Assembly (NCBI GenBank): GCA_964527835.1
Contig: CAZGNV010000012.1
Span: 1-64,000, forward strand
Source of the DNA: JAFDCJ01 sp964527835
GTDB lineage: Bacteria > Desulfobacterota > Desulfobacteria > Desulfobacterales > JAFDCJ01
Length of the DNA: 64,000 nt
Reading direction: 5' to 3'
Below the pieces are notes generated by a model, which saw only the letters and a list, made by a program, of their open reading frames with translations, did no database searches and was not told the DNA's origin. Of this stretch, positions 16,790-25,249 are shown piece by piece (the first letter of the stretch is position 1; every line of letters starts with the position of its first letter). Both the position numbers and the translations under genes were made by a program.

Positions 16790-16818
16790 TTGACAAACAC
16801 GGCACCAGGTTATATCCT
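16790..16818 (+). promoter_or_regulatory. Predicted sigma-70 promoter of iclR
   Basis: TTGACA (16790-16795), 17-base spacer, TATCCT (16813-16818), 33 bp before the iclR ATG. It is divergent from the AOR promoter. Confidence 0.55.
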
Positions 16819-16850
16819 GCAAAAAAGTTTATTATAGAGAACGACAGGTA

Positions 16851-17621
16851 ATGATGAAAAAGTATGGCGCCCCTTCGGTAAAAAAAGCCTTTGCCATTCT
16901 CAGTGCGATTTCAGCATCAAAAAACGGAATGGGAGTGAGTGATCTGGCCAAAAAACTCAAAATGGCCAAAAGCACGGTCCACGGCATGACCTCGGCCCTG
17001 GAAGAGCTGGGGGCCGTCATGCGGGACCCGCTGACCAAAAAATACAAACTGGGCTTCACCCTGCTGGAAATCGGCCGCTCCGCCTATTCCCGCATCGACC
17101 TGGAAACCTCGGCCCGGCCGGTGACCGAAAAGTTGATGGAAAAGACCCGCACATCGGTTTTTCTGGGCATCCTGAACTGGGACCAGGTCACCATCCTGGA
17201 CATCGTCGAGTCCAGACAGGAACTTCATATCACCGCCCCGGTGGGCTCAACCGTCCCCCTGTTGGCCGGTGCGGTGGGCAAGGTCTTTCTGGCTTCCATG
17301 CCCGAGCAACAGGCGGCCAGAATTATCAAATCAAAGGGGCTGCCACGGTTTACGAACAACTCCATTGTCGATGTGAATTTGTATTTCAAAGAATTACAGC
17401 GCGTCCGGGCACAGGGCTATGCCGTGGATGACGAGGAATATATTATCGGTGTTCGCGCCGTGGCCTCCCCGCTGACGGGTTTGGGGCAACTGCGATCCGC
17501 CATCTGGGCCGTCGGCTTCAAGGCCAACCTGGATGAAAAAAAGATGAGGGCTCTCGTCGGAGAAACCCACAGGGCCGCCCAGACCATCAGCCGGCGGATT
17601 CAGCAACAGCTGGTGGGCTAA
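16851..17621 (+). CDS. IclR-family transcriptional regulator
   Basis: 256 residues. The winged HTH is at about 5-65 (KKAFAILSAISASKNGMGVS, then LAKKLKMAKSTVHGMTSALE), and the IclR effector domain at 80-250 contains ERVRAQG-like RVRAQGYAVDDEEYIIGVRA and ASPLTGLGQLRSAIWAVG. It lies between two minus-strand operons that carry the same GTTCAT-N4-ATGAAC palindrome just after their predicted start sites, so it probably controls both. Effector unknown; an aldehyde, organic acid or aromatic is plausible. It is convergent with the EutA-like gene (4-bp gap). Confidence 0.93.
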   Translation: MMKKYGAPSVKKAFAILSAISASKNGMGVSDLAKKLKMAKSTVHGMTSALEELGAVMRDPLTKKYKLGFTLLEIGRSAYSRIDLETSARPVTEKLMEKTRTSVFLGILNWDQVTILDIVESRQELHITAPVGSTVPLLAGAVGKVFLASMPEQQAARIIKSKGLPRFTNNSIVDVNLYFKELQRVRAQGYAVDDEEYIIGVRAVASPLTGLGQLRSAIWAVGFKANLDEKKMRALVGETHRAAQTISRRIQQQLVG

Positions 17622-17625
17622 AACA

Positions 17626-19065
17626 TCAAGCATCCACCCCTTCGTGGAACACCAGGGATTTGACCGTCACCGGGTATACCTGCCCGGCCACCAGGGGCTC
17701 TCCGATATCAATCCAGTCTCCTTCTTTCAATTTCAGTTCGTCGATGGCCAGCAGGTTGGTCTTCAACCGCGTTTCACGGCGAATCACATTGCCCACGCTG
17801 CAGGCAATATCGGTCCCAAAGACCAGGATGACCGGCAGCTGATTGCTGACCGTATCGGCAAGGGCGCGCTCAATGGATTTGGCAAACAATTCCAGGTGGG
17901 GATAAAAGACCCGGACCGGGTCCTTGAAATACAGCGCCACCACCTCATGGCCCTCGGTGATGTCAAATCTGCGAAAGGCGGCATTGACTTGCGCCATCAC
18001 ATGCTCCGGGCTTAACCGGGATTGGTCCACATCCACGCGGATGACGGGAACATTGCGGATCGGAAAGGATATGGTGCTGTCACTGAAACCCGATGAGCCG
18101 GAAATGGACAATGAGTAGGCCCCGGCGCCAATGACGGTGGCCCTGATTTTATTGGGCACCTCGATGACCGGCGCACTCAGTTCAGGGGTCATCAATTTTA
18201 GTTTGCCGGCCAGGATGTGCCCGATATCGTCAAAATTGTTCAACCCTCCGTACATCAACTCGGCCACTCCGCCGGAAAACGCATATTCATCAATGCGGCC
18301 GGGAAAATCCAGGTCGCCGGTCAGCATCAGCTTTCTGGCCAGACGCGATGTTGCCGGTCCCGTGATGACCTCGAACAACACCTCCGCAAATTTTGCAGCG
18401 ACCCTTTCAATATCTGCCCGGCAAATCCGATCGCCGACTTTCCAGTCAATCCCGAGATCTTCCATCACCAGGGCCGCCGGTTCATCCAGACGCCAGATTC
18501 TGCCTTTGGAATCAACGCCCAGCAACCGCCCGCCGACGGAAATACAGCTGGTGGAGACAACCTCTCCATTGCGGGAAATGGCGATGTTGGAGGTCCCGCC
18601 GCCGATATCGCACGACAGGATGATTTTGGCATCATCCCTGGAGCGCGCCACCGCCCCCGAGCCCATGGCTGCCAGCAGGCTTTCGAAATTGGGCCCTGCG
18701 GTGGCGGCCACAAATTTGCCGGCATCACTGGACAGGGCTGCGGCGATTTGCCTGGCATTTTTTTTGCGGGCCGACTCGCCGGTGACAATCACCGCCCCGG
18801 TCTGGATGTCGGCCGGGTCAATGCCGGCGCGCTGATATTCCTGCCTGAAAAAACCGGTCAGCCGGTCGATGTCGATGGTTTTATCATCCAGCAACGGGGT
18901 GTGGACGATGCGGCCTTCATAGATGATGTCTCTCTGGCGGATGTTGAACCGCCGGGTGACCGAACGCGGATCTCTTCTGAGAACCAGGTTGGAAAAAACC
19001 AGGTGGCTGGTCGAGCTGCCGACATCAACACCCACCGAAAGGATTTCTATTTCATTTACTTCCAT
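17626..19065 (-). CDS. EutA-like (ethanolamine ammonia-lyase reactivating factor family) ATPase
   Basis: 479 residues from the ATG at 19065, which overlaps the end of the MetV-like gene by 14 bp; the longer frame to 19134 starts inside that gene. It has an actin/Hsp70-like ATPase fold: phosphate-1 loop LSVGVDVGSSTSHLVF, connect segment SCDIGGGTSNIAISRNGEV, and adenosine-type FSGGVAELMYGG. The whole length matches EutA, which swaps inactivated cobalamin out of ethanolamine ammonia-lyase. No eutB/eutC, microcompartment or other B12-lyase gene is present; the operon instead encodes a MoaD-like protein, a ferredoxin and a MetV-like protein. It may reactivate another corrinoid or metal enzyme (inference). 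Confidence 0.82.
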   Translation of the reverse strand: MEVNEIEILSVGVDVGSSTSHLVFSNLVLRRDPRSVTRRFNIRQRDIIYEGRIVHTPLLDDKTIDIDRLTGFFRQEYQRAGIDPADIQTGAVIVTGESARKKNARQIAAALSSDAGKFVAATAGPNFESLLAAMGSGAVARSRDDAKIILSCDIGGGTSNIAISRNGEVVSTSCISVGGRLLGVDSKGRIWRLDEPAALVMEDLGIDWKVGDRICRADIERVAAKFAEVLFEVITGPATSRLARKLMLTGDLDFPGRIDEYAFSGGVAELMYGGLNNFDDIGHILAGKLKLMTPELSAPVIEVPNKIRATVIGAGAYSLSISGSSGFSDSTISFPIRNVPVIRVDVDQSRLSPEHVMAQVNAAFRRFDITEGHEVVALYFKDPVRVFYPHLELFAKSIERALADTVSNQLPVILVFGTDIACSVGNVIRRETRLKTNLLAIDELKLKEGDWIDIGEPLVAGQVYPVTVKSLVFHEGVDA

Positions 19066-19729
19066 CGCCCAAACCAATTCGCACCCGCTTGCGCGGGCCT
19101 GCCCCTCCGGCCGGTCGCCAGTCCTTGGGGACATGCAGCTGTTTTATCAAATGCAGTTTGTTCTGTCTTTTGAGTCGCAGGTAAATCATCGCCCAGGCGC
19201 AGGGGGTGTCAAAGCCGACCTCGCAGCTGCCGTTTTGCGACCCGCCGCAGGGCCCGTTAAACAGGCTCTTGGCGCAACGGGCCACCGGACAGATGCCGCC
19301 GGTAAAGGCCAGCACACAATCGCCGCAGCCCCGGCACATTTCCGTCCAGATGCCCGGCTTGGCCGAAGCCCCTAAAAAAGTGGTGTTGAGCGCCGGAATG
19401 ACGGGCAGCGGGTCATGGGCGTCGCCCAGGGTCTGAACCCCGGCGCCGCAGGCCAGCGACAGGATGGCATCGGTTCCCTCCGGAATTTTCTGGTATTCCA
19501 CCACCAGGTCCTGCTCACACTGCCTGAGGATGGCACCCACCTCAAATTTGGGTGGCGTGCCTTTATAATGCCTTATCTGAGAAAGTTCGTGGCACAGGTG
19601 CTGGGCCTCCTTTTCACCGCCCGACAGGCAGACGGTGACACAGCTGCCGCAGCCCAGAACCAGTACCTTTCTATATTGTTCGACCGCGGCAACAATTTCC
19701 GCCAGCGGTTTCAAATCACCGACAATCAT
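19052..19729 (-). CDS. MetV-like protein (methylene-THF reductase C-terminal domain family)
   Basis: 225 residues from an ATG that overlaps the ferredoxin stop (ATGA). An N-terminal KVLVLGCGSCVTVCLSGGEK is followed by the cysteine-rich MTHFR C-terminal signature: CRGCGDCVLAFTGGICPVAR, CAKSLFNGPCGGSQNGSCEV and CAWAMIYLRLK. It is a paralogue of the MetV at 63.3 kb with the same cysteine order, but no metF is nearby here. MetV supplies Fe-S or zinc sites to bacterial MTHFR complexes; in this cluster it may instead be an electron-transfer or assembly partner of the AOR/EutA-like system. Confidence 0.8.
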   Translation of the reverse strand: MIVGDLKPLAEIVAAVEQYRKVLVLGCGSCVTVCLSGGEKEAQHLCHELSQIRHYKGTPPKFEVGAILRQCEQDLVVEYQKIPEGTDAILSLACGAGVQTLGDAHDPLPVIPALNTTFLGASAKPGIWTEMCRGCGDCVLAFTGGICPVARCAKSLFNGPCGGSQNGSCEVGFDTPCAWAMIYLRLKRQNKLHLIKQLHVPKDWRPAGGAGPRKRVRIGLGDGSK

Positions 19730-20130
19730 TTTTCCCCCACGTTTATCCGGGTTCTGCCAGGCCTTAATAGCGGCCACTTCGAAGCGGCCTGCCGCTGCCG
19801 GTGCTGCGGGCAGAGGGGGTCCTGAGTCGTATTCACCCCCCCGATCACCTTTTGCTGGTAAGCAGCCGAATAAAGCGGCTGACCGCAGACCTGGCAGCGG
19901 ACCAGCTCCATGGTCACCACATCATCCCATTGGCCGGCCAGCAGATATTCAAACTCGATGGCTTTTTGGGGGCAGACCCGCCAGCATTGGCCGCAGCGGG
20001 CGCACTTGGTCATGTTGTGCTGCAGCGTGCGTTGATTGTCCTGATCCATATAACTTAAAGCCGACGCCGGACAATTTTCGACGCAGGACAGGCACCCGTT
20101 GCAGTTTTCATTGACCCGAAAGTAAGACAT
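19726..20130 (-). CDS. Two-cluster 4Fe-4S ferredoxin with extra cysteine-containing tail
   Basis: 134 residues. Two [4Fe-4S] motifs (CNGCLSCVENCP and CARCGQCWRVCP) occupy residues 8-60. A third cysteine group, CQVCGQPLYS...DPLCPQHRQR, follows and may be a zinc knuckle. The gene abuts the MoaD-like gene upstream (1 bp between stop and start) and overlaps the MetV-like gene downstream, so all four genes are one operon. Likely electron carrier for the cluster; partner unproven. Confidence 0.88.
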   Translation of the reverse strand: MSYFRVNENCNGCLSCVENCPASALSYMDQDNQRTLQHNMTKCARCGQCWRVCPQKAIEFEYLLAGQWDDVVTMELVRCQVCGQPLYSAAYQQKVIGGVNTTQDPLCPQHRQRQAASKWPLLRPGRTRINVGEK

Positions 20131-20418
20131 CTAGCCTCCGCCAACCAACAGCATAAACTTGACCACATCCCCGTCCTTGAGAATGCGCTGTGAATATTCG
20201 TTTCGGGGCAAAAACCCTTCATCGTTGATCATCACCTGGATCGCCATGTCCAGCTGTCCTTGCGAGTCAAGCAAAATCTTGGCCGCCGGGCGGCCATGGC
20301 GGGCCACGATTTTTGCCACAAGATCGGCCACCGTGCCTGCCGGCAATTCCAACTGGGTTGTCTTGCCGATTAATTTGGACAGGGTCGGCAGCCCGAGAGA
20401 TTCTACCTGGATTTTCAA
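20131..20418 (-). CDS. MoaD/ThiS-family sulfur carrier protein
   Basis: 95 residues from a TTG codon placed 5 nt after GGAGG, giving the family-typical N-terminus MKIQVESLGLPTLSKLIG. The ATG at 20439 lacks a ribosome site and lies in the operator. The beta-grasp fold ends in FMLLVGGG, with the C-terminal Gly-Gly needed for adenylation and thiocarboxylation. Such MoaD-like proteins often accompany tungsten AOR genes and are taken to serve tungstopterin synthesis. No MoaE or adenylating enzyme is adjacent. First gene of the four-gene operon ending in the EutA-like gene. Confidence 0.85.
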   Translation of the reverse strand: MKIQVESLGLPTLSKLIGKTTQLELPAGTVADLVAKIVARHGRPAAKILLDSQGQLDMAIQVMINDEGFLPRNEYSQRILKDGDVVKFMLLVGGG

Positions 20419-20432
20419 AAAAACCTCCAATT

Positions 20433-20450
20433 TGTTCATTTAGATGAACA
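20433..20450. promoter_or_regulatory. IclR-type operator candidate, MoaD-like operon
   Basis: TGTTCAT-ttag-ATGAACA, a perfect 7-bp inverted repeat with the same core and spacing as the AOR operator at 16660. It sits at about +8 to +25 relative to the promoter at 20465-20492. Confidence 0.7.
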
Positions 20451-20464
20451 TTGAGTCGGTCGTA

Positions 20465-20492
20465 ATTTTACCATGAAATGTTTATTTGTCAA
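20465..20492 (-). promoter_or_regulatory. Predicted sigma-70 promoter of the MoaD-like operon
   Basis: Minus strand TTGACA (20492-20487), 16-base spacer, TAAAAT (20470-20465). The start would be near 20458, about 40 nt before the TTG start codon. Confidence 0.6.
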
Positions 20493-20561
20493 GTGAATTA
20501 GTCAATTTGCTTATTCATGCATCGGTCTCCCTTTACAAGCTGACATTTCAAATAATTGAAT

Positions 20562-20577
20562 GTTCAGTATCATGAAC
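20562..20577. promoter_or_regulatory. Third IclR-type site between moaD-like and liv genes
   Basis: GTTCAG-tatc-ATGAAC matches the GTTCAT-N4-ATGAAC core with one mismatch. The 567-bp region 20419-20985 also holds a GCACGC...GCGTGC hairpin (20593-20613) but no gene I can support. The site could act on either the MoaD-like operon or the liv operon. Confidence 0.5.
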
Positions 20578-20985
20578 CATGTGAACCTAAAAGCACGCGC
20601 CTTGCTGGCGTGCGACCTTTAACGGCTGGCATATTCCCGGCACCTTGCGCCCTGTGTCGGGCATTGACCCTCTATTCTGCAGATTTTATTTCGACCGCGC
20701 GCCGTCCAAATTGGTTTACGTTGTGGTACAAATTGCTTGACTTGAGGAGACGGTTAATGTAGCTATCATATAGCTGCTCAGAATGGACCGAATCAACGAA
20801 AAATTCAATTCGGGGTCTGATTTTTCAAGGCCTTAATATCATATGAATTCCATTAGGAAAGGCCATTCTCGTCGCTGATAAGTTCGCCCGCGGCACAGCC
20901 CAAACGCCGCAATCCCCTTTGGTCACAATTGTCGCCTTTTTTCAACGGCCACCATCAAATGATCAAACCAGAAAAGGAGGATCGC

Positions 20986-22266
20986 ATGAAACGGAATTTA
21001 TTTTTTTCCAGTCTTGTCCTGTTTGCCGCCCTGGCATTGCTGATCACCATTCCAGCCGCCCATGCCGCCGAACCCATCGTCATCGGCGTGCCGACATCCC
21101 TGGGGTTTCTGGAAGGCAAGGAGTCTCACAAGGTGGTCCAGATGGCGGTCAGTGAAATCAATGCCAAAGGCGGGGTCAATGTCGCCGGCACCAGAAGGCT
21201 CCTGAAAGTCGTGGCTGCCGATCTGCGGGATGCGGCCCCCGGCGTTCCGGTTCCCGAAGCGCTGCTGGGACTCGAAAAGATCATCCTTGAAAAAAAGCCG
21301 ACGGCCATTGTGGTGGGGCCGTTCCGTTCCGAAGCCCTGATCGCCGGCATGGATATCATCGCCAAGTACAAAACCCCCATGCTGGGCACCATCGCCATGA
21401 GCCCCGGCTCCGAAAAAAAACTCAAACAAAACCCGGAAAAGTACAAATACATTTTCCGGACCTGCCTGAATGCGATTCACCTGGTCAAATACCTGGCCGG
21501 CAACATGGCCCTGATCAACAAGCAATTCGGGTTCAATAAAGTATACGTCATGCATCAGGATGTGGCCTGGGCCCGGGCCACGGCGGGCTTTGTTAAAAAG
21601 GTGTATTTTGACAAGGCCGGCTGGGAAGTGCTGGGAGTCGAAGCTTATCCCACGGGGACCTCGGATTTCTCATCGGCTTTGATGAAAGCCCGCGCCAAGG
21701 GCGCGCAGGTAATCATGCCGATTTTTGACATGCCCCAGAGCGGAATCCTGGTCAAACAGTGGAAAGCCATGCGCATCCCGGCGTTGATGGCCGGTTTCAT
21801 TTCCCCGCTGGCCGGCTCCGACGCCTGGAAAACCTTCGGCGGTAAAATCGGCGGGGCCATGAACAGCATCTTCGAGCTGGGCAGTGCCATCGGCTCCTCC
21901 AAGGTCCCACTGTCCGTTGCCTTTATCAATAAGTACAAAAGGGTTTACAAAAAATCCCTGCAGGCCGGCCACGGCCCTGCCCCGGCCTATGAATCCGTCT
22001 ATATTCTGGCTGAAGCCATTGAACGCGCCGGCAGCCTCGATGCGGATGCCATTGTGGCTGAAATCGAAAAAACCGACCGGGTGGGTGTCATGGGACGCGT
22101 GCGCTATGACAAGGGGCATCAGGCCATTTTCGGCTCCGACCCCCAGCAGACCGCTGTGGGCGTTGTGTTTCAATGGACCGAGGACGGCAAGCGCAAAATT
22201 GTCTTTCCCCAGTCCGTTGCCGAAGCCAAAATCCAGCTTCCGCCGGGGCTGAAGTCCTTGAAATAA
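20986..22266 (+). CDS. livK: ABC transporter periplasmic substrate-binding protein, LivK/BCAA type
   Basis: 426 residues from the ATG after AAAAGGAGG; an upstream in-frame start at 20929 lacks a ribosome site. A Sec signal peptide covers about residues 1-26 (LFFSSLVLFAALALLITIPA, cleavage at AHA/AEP). The mature part is a type-1 periplasmic binding fold (PIVIGVPTSLGFLEGKESHK, VVGPFRSEALIAGM, AYESVYILAEAIERAGSLDA). It heads a complete Liv importer operon ending with a CoA ligase, so the ligand may be an aromatic or other organic acid rather than an amino acid (inference). Confidence 0.9.
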   Translation: MKRNLFFSSLVLFAALALLITIPAAHAAEPIVIGVPTSLGFLEGKESHKVVQMAVSEINAKGGVNVAGTRRLLKVVAADLRDAAPGVPVPEALLGLEKIILEKKPTAIVVGPFRSEALIAGMDIIAKYKTPMLGTIAMSPGSEKKLKQNPEKYKYIFRTCLNAIHLVKYLAGNMALINKQFGFNKVYVMHQDVAWARATAGFVKKVYFDKAGWEVLGVEAYPTGTSDFSSALMKARAKGAQVIMPIFDMPQSGILVKQWKAMRIPALMAGFISPLAGSDAWKTFGGKIGGAMNSIFELGSAIGSSKVPLSVAFINKYKRVYKKSLQAGHGPAPAYESVYILAEAIERAGSLDADAIVAEIEKTDRVGVMGRVRYDKGHQAIFGSDPQQTAVGVVFQWTEDGKRKIVFPQSVAEAKIQLPPGLKSLK

Positions 22267-22275
22267 AAAACAGGC

Positions 22276-22403
22276 GCAGCCGGCTTCAACCGCCGCCCGG
22301 CGGCAGGCTGCATCTGAGAATATTTACTTGTGGGGGCGGTTTTCAGCCGCGATATGACCCAGCAAGCTGATATTGCATATCGCCACTGGAAGATCGCTCC
22401 CAC
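22276..22403 (+). repeat. Hairpin and REP-like palindrome between livK and livH
   Basis: Two structures lie in the 160-bp gap. The first is GCAGCC...CCGCC-GCCC-GGCGG...GGCTGC at 22276-22311. The second is a long imperfect palindrome at 22330-22403 whose arms read GTGGGGGCGG...GCGATATG and, reversed, GTGGGAGCGATC...GCGATATG, a word common in bacterial REP elements. They probably protect livK mRNA and lower permease expression (inference). Confidence 0.6.
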
Positions 22404-22426
22404 TGTTTTTTTCCCGCAGGGGATCC

Positions 22427-23338
22427 ATGTTTGCTGCCGTATCGGCAGAGGAGATCTGTTCCGCAATGTTTCTGGGCACCATCGTATATGCGCTGATCAA
22501 CAGCGTTATTCTGGCCCTGATGGCCATCGGCTTTAACCTGACTTTCGGCATCAGCGGGGTGGCCAACTTCGCCTACGGGGCGCTGTATATCTTTGCCGCT
22601 TACACCAGCTGGATGTTGATGAACCTGCTGCACCTCCCCTATTTTGCAGCCGCTGCGATCTCCATCCTGCTGACCACCCTGCTCGGAGCATTGATGTACC
22701 GCTTCATTTTACTGCGGGTGCGCGGTCAGGTGCTGTCGGAGGTCATCGCCACCTTCGGCATCGGTCTGGCCATCCTGGAATTGTTCCGCTACCTGGGCTT
22801 TGTGGGGTTTGAATATACCCTGCCGGTTTTTATCGACCGCAGCTTTTTCATTGTCGGGGCCTATGTCGACATGCAGCGGATTGTGATTGTCATTGCCGGG
22901 GTCCTGATCGTGGTTGCCCTGTGGCTTTTCACCCACCACACGGCGGTGGGTCTGGCCTTCCGGGGCATTGCCCAGGATGAGCGCACGGCCCTGAGCCTGG
23001 GCATCGATTCGGACTGGATCGCCACCCTCAGTGTCTCCTTTGGGGCCGGGCTGGCGGCTTTGGCGGCCACCCTTATCATTCCCCTGGGCAGCATCTCTCC
23101 CGGCGAGGGCTATGATGTTTTGATCAAAGCGCTGGCAGTGTGCATTATCGGCGGGTTGGGCAGCACCGGCGGGGTGATCGTGGCCAGCTTTATCATCGGT
23201 TTTGCCGAACGTTTTACCGATTCCTATATCGGCTCGCACTGGACCATGATCGTCAGCCTGGCGGCCATCCTCATTGTCCTGATCGCCAGGCCCTCCGGTT
23301 TGTTCGGCAAGCAAAAAGAGCTGGAAGAAAGAATCTAG
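22427..23338 (+). CDS. livH: Branched-chain-type ABC transporter permease LivH
   Basis: 303 residues from the ATG after CAGGGGATCC. It has about eight hydrophobic segments, the family hallmark SVILALMAIGFNLTFGISGV, then NFAYGALYIFAAY near the N-terminus, and the cytoplasmic coupling loop FRGIAQDERTALSLGID. The C-terminus AIGGLGS-like CIIGGLGSTGGVIVASFIIG is typical. Inner membrane. An earlier ATG at 22373 lies within the REP-like palindrome. Confidence 0.9.
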   Translation: MFAAVSAEEICSAMFLGTIVYALINSVILALMAIGFNLTFGISGVANFAYGALYIFAAYTSWMLMNLLHLPYFAAAAISILLTTLLGALMYRFILLRVRGQVLSEVIATFGIGLAILELFRYLGFVGFEYTLPVFIDRSFFIVGAYVDMQRIVIVIAGVLIVVALWLFTHHTAVGLAFRGIAQDERTALSLGIDSDWIATLSVSFGAGLAALAATLIIPLGSISPGEGYDVLIKALAVCIIGGLGSTGGVIVASFIIGFAERFTDSYIGSHWTMIVSLAAILIVLIARPSGLFGKQKELEERI

Positions 23339-23340
23339 TA

Positions 23341-23380
23341 GAAGGGGGAAGTCGGAATGCGGAAGGGGGAAGTTGGAAGA
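23341..23380 (+). repeat. GGAAG/GGAATGC degenerate repeat between livH and livM
   Basis: GAAGGGGGAAGTCGGAATGC is followed by GGAAGGGGGAAGTTGGAAGA. It uses the same words and the same orientation relative to transcription as the arrays at 4684 and 48941. Confidence 0.65.
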
Positions 23381-23393
23381 ATAAGGTGCAATT

Positions 23394-24395
23394 ATGCAAA
23401 AGCGTAAAGAAAGAATCGACCGGGGAATCAAGGCCCGCTCCGAAGATATCTTTGCTCTGAGCTCGTGGCGCGAGATGCTTTACCTGGCCGCTCCCCGTGT
23501 GCTTCCCATTGTCGGGTTTGTGGTGCTGCCGCTGGTCCTGGGCAACTACTGGCAAAAAGTCCTGTTGTCGGTGGCCGTATTCGCCCTGCTGGCCATCAGC
23601 TGGGACATCCTGGCCCAAAGCGGCATGATCTCCCTGGGCCAGGCGCTGTTTTTCGGCACGGGAGCCTACGCCGCCGGCATCTTCAATTACTACTGGCACT
23701 GGCACCCGATGATCTCGCTGGCCGTGGCCACCATCGCCGGGGGGCTGCTGTGCACCCTGTTTCTGCTGCCCGTGCTGCGGTTGCGCGGCATCTATTTTTC
23801 CATGGTCACCCTGATCATTCCGCTGATGCTGGTGCGTATCATCGAAGCCACCCGGATTTTCGGAGGAACCGAGGGGCTGACGGGAATCGATGCGCTGAGC
23901 TCCAAGTGGATCGAGCTCTACCTGATCATGGGCGTGCTGGCCGCCGCCCTTTTCGGTTTCCGGCGCATGATGGATTCGGATTACGGCCTGGTTTTAAAGG
24001 CCATCAATGACAATGACCGCTCGGTCATCAACGCCGGCATCAACATTTACTGGTTTAAGGCCCAGGCGCTGTTTGTTTCCGCTAGCATCGGCGCCTTTGC
24101 CGGGGCCTTCATGACCCATGTGTACATGTTTGCGGGCATGCCCGTATTCGCCCTGGACTATTCGATTCTGCCCATTGCCGCGGCGGTGGTCGGCGGCCCC
24201 GGCACCCTGGCCGGCGCCACCCTGGGCGCGTTTATCCTGGTGCCGATGTCGGAAATTCTGCGCGGCATCGGAGGACTGCGCATTGTGCTGTATGGTCTGT
24301 TTCTGGTCGTTTTCATCGTGGCGCTGCCCGAGGGCATTTTCCAGTTTGTGCAGCGCAAATACCATCAATTTGAAAGATGGGTGGAGGTGGAATAA
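23394..24395 (+). CDS. livM: Branched-chain-type ABC transporter permease LivM
   Basis: 333 residues with eight to nine predicted membrane segments. Signature parts are LLAISWDILAQSGMISLGQA, then LFFGTGAYAAG around 65-95, RLRGIYFSMVTLIIPLML, TEGLTGIDAL, and the coupling region RRMMDSDYGLVLKAINDND. The stop overlaps the livG start (TAATG), indicating coupled translation. Partner of LivH in the inner membrane. Confidence 0.9.
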   Translation: MQKRKERIDRGIKARSEDIFALSSWREMLYLAAPRVLPIVGFVVLPLVLGNYWQKVLLSVAVFALLAISWDILAQSGMISLGQALFFGTGAYAAGIFNYYWHWHPMISLAVATIAGGLLCTLFLLPVLRLRGIYFSMVTLIIPLMLVRIIEATRIFGGTEGLTGIDALSSKWIELYLIMGVLAAALFGFRRMMDSDYGLVLKAINDNDRSVINAGINIYWFKAQALFVSASIGAFAGAFMTHVYMFAGMPVFALDYSILPIAAAVVGGPGTLAGATLGAFILVPMSEILRGIGGLRIVLYGLFLVVFIVALPEGIFQFVQRKYHQFERWVEVE

Positions 24396-25147
24396 TGGCT
24401 CCTTCGACGTTGCTGAAAGTCGCCGGGGTCCATAAGAATTTCGGCGGGGTACAGGCGGTTTTCGACCTGAGCTTCGAGCTGGCACCGGGTGAACTGCTGG
24501 GCCTGATCGGCCCCAACGGCTCGGGCAAAACCACGGCGGTCAACCTGATTACCGGCTTTGTCAAACCCTCGGAAGGAGAGATTTTTTTTCGCGGCCGCAA
24601 CATCACCGGCCTGGCTCCCCACAAAATCGTGCGCCTGGGAATCGCCCGCACCTTTCAGATGGTCAAACCCTTCTACCAGCTGCCGGCCTATAAAAACATG
24701 ATCATCCCCCTGTATTCGCCCCGGGTCAAGCAGCTGGCCGGCGGAAAATACGGCGACCGGGATGCGGTGGCACTGGACCTGCTGGAAGAAGTCGGGTTTG
24801 AGCGCGATGCTTTTGTGGCTTACAAAAGCGCCAGTGTGCTGCCCCAGGGATATCTCAAACGCCTGGAACTGGCCAAGGCCATCGCCCTGCAGCCGGATCT
24901 CATGATCCTCGACGAGTTGTTTTCGGGGCTGAGCCTGGCCGAAGTGGCCGGTATGCTGCCGATTATTGAAAAGCTGCGCCAGGAAGGCAAGACCATCATC
25001 ATGATTGAGCACCGCCTCAAGGAACTGTTCCGGATTGCCGACCGGGTGGTGGTGCTCAATTTTGGAGAAAAAATCGCCGAAGGCCTGGCCAATGAAGTCA
25101 TGGAAAGCGATGCCGTGAAAAAAGCTTACCTGGGCGCGGAAGCATAG
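24395..25147 (+). CDS. livG: ABC transporter ATP-binding protein LivG
   Basis: 250 residues. Walker A GPNGSGKTTAVNLITGF, a degenerate signature region VLPQGYLKRLELAKAIALQP in place of LSYGQQ, Walker B LMILDELFSGLS and switch His in IIMIEHRLKELF. The signature and Walker-B regions depart from standard LivG (E of the usual DEP..G is kept as DEL), so it may be divergent but looks functional. Starts within the livM stop. Confidence 0.88.
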   Translation: MAPSTLLKVAGVHKNFGGVQAVFDLSFELAPGELLGLIGPNGSGKTTAVNLITGFVKPSEGEIFFRGRNITGLAPHKIVRLGIARTFQMVKPFYQLPAYKNMIIPLYSPRVKQLAGGKYGDRDAVALDLLEEVGFERDAFVAYKSASVLPQGYLKRLELAKAIALQPDLMILDELFSGLSLAEVAGMLPIIEKLRQEGKTIIMIEHRLKELFRIADRVVVLNFGEKIAEGLANEVMESDAVKKAYLGAEA

Positions 25148-25249
25148 AATAGCTCTTGGCTCATAGTTAATGGCTAAAATGATTTGCTCCACCCAAGACT
25201 ATTAGCTGTCTGCAATGCGCCATCAACTAAATCGAGGAGTTGTTTTTTA

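Noticed and set aside
20556..20762. 68-codon plus-strand ORF in the moaD-liv spacer
   Set aside because: No ribosome site or family character, and it covers the palindromic site and a hairpin.
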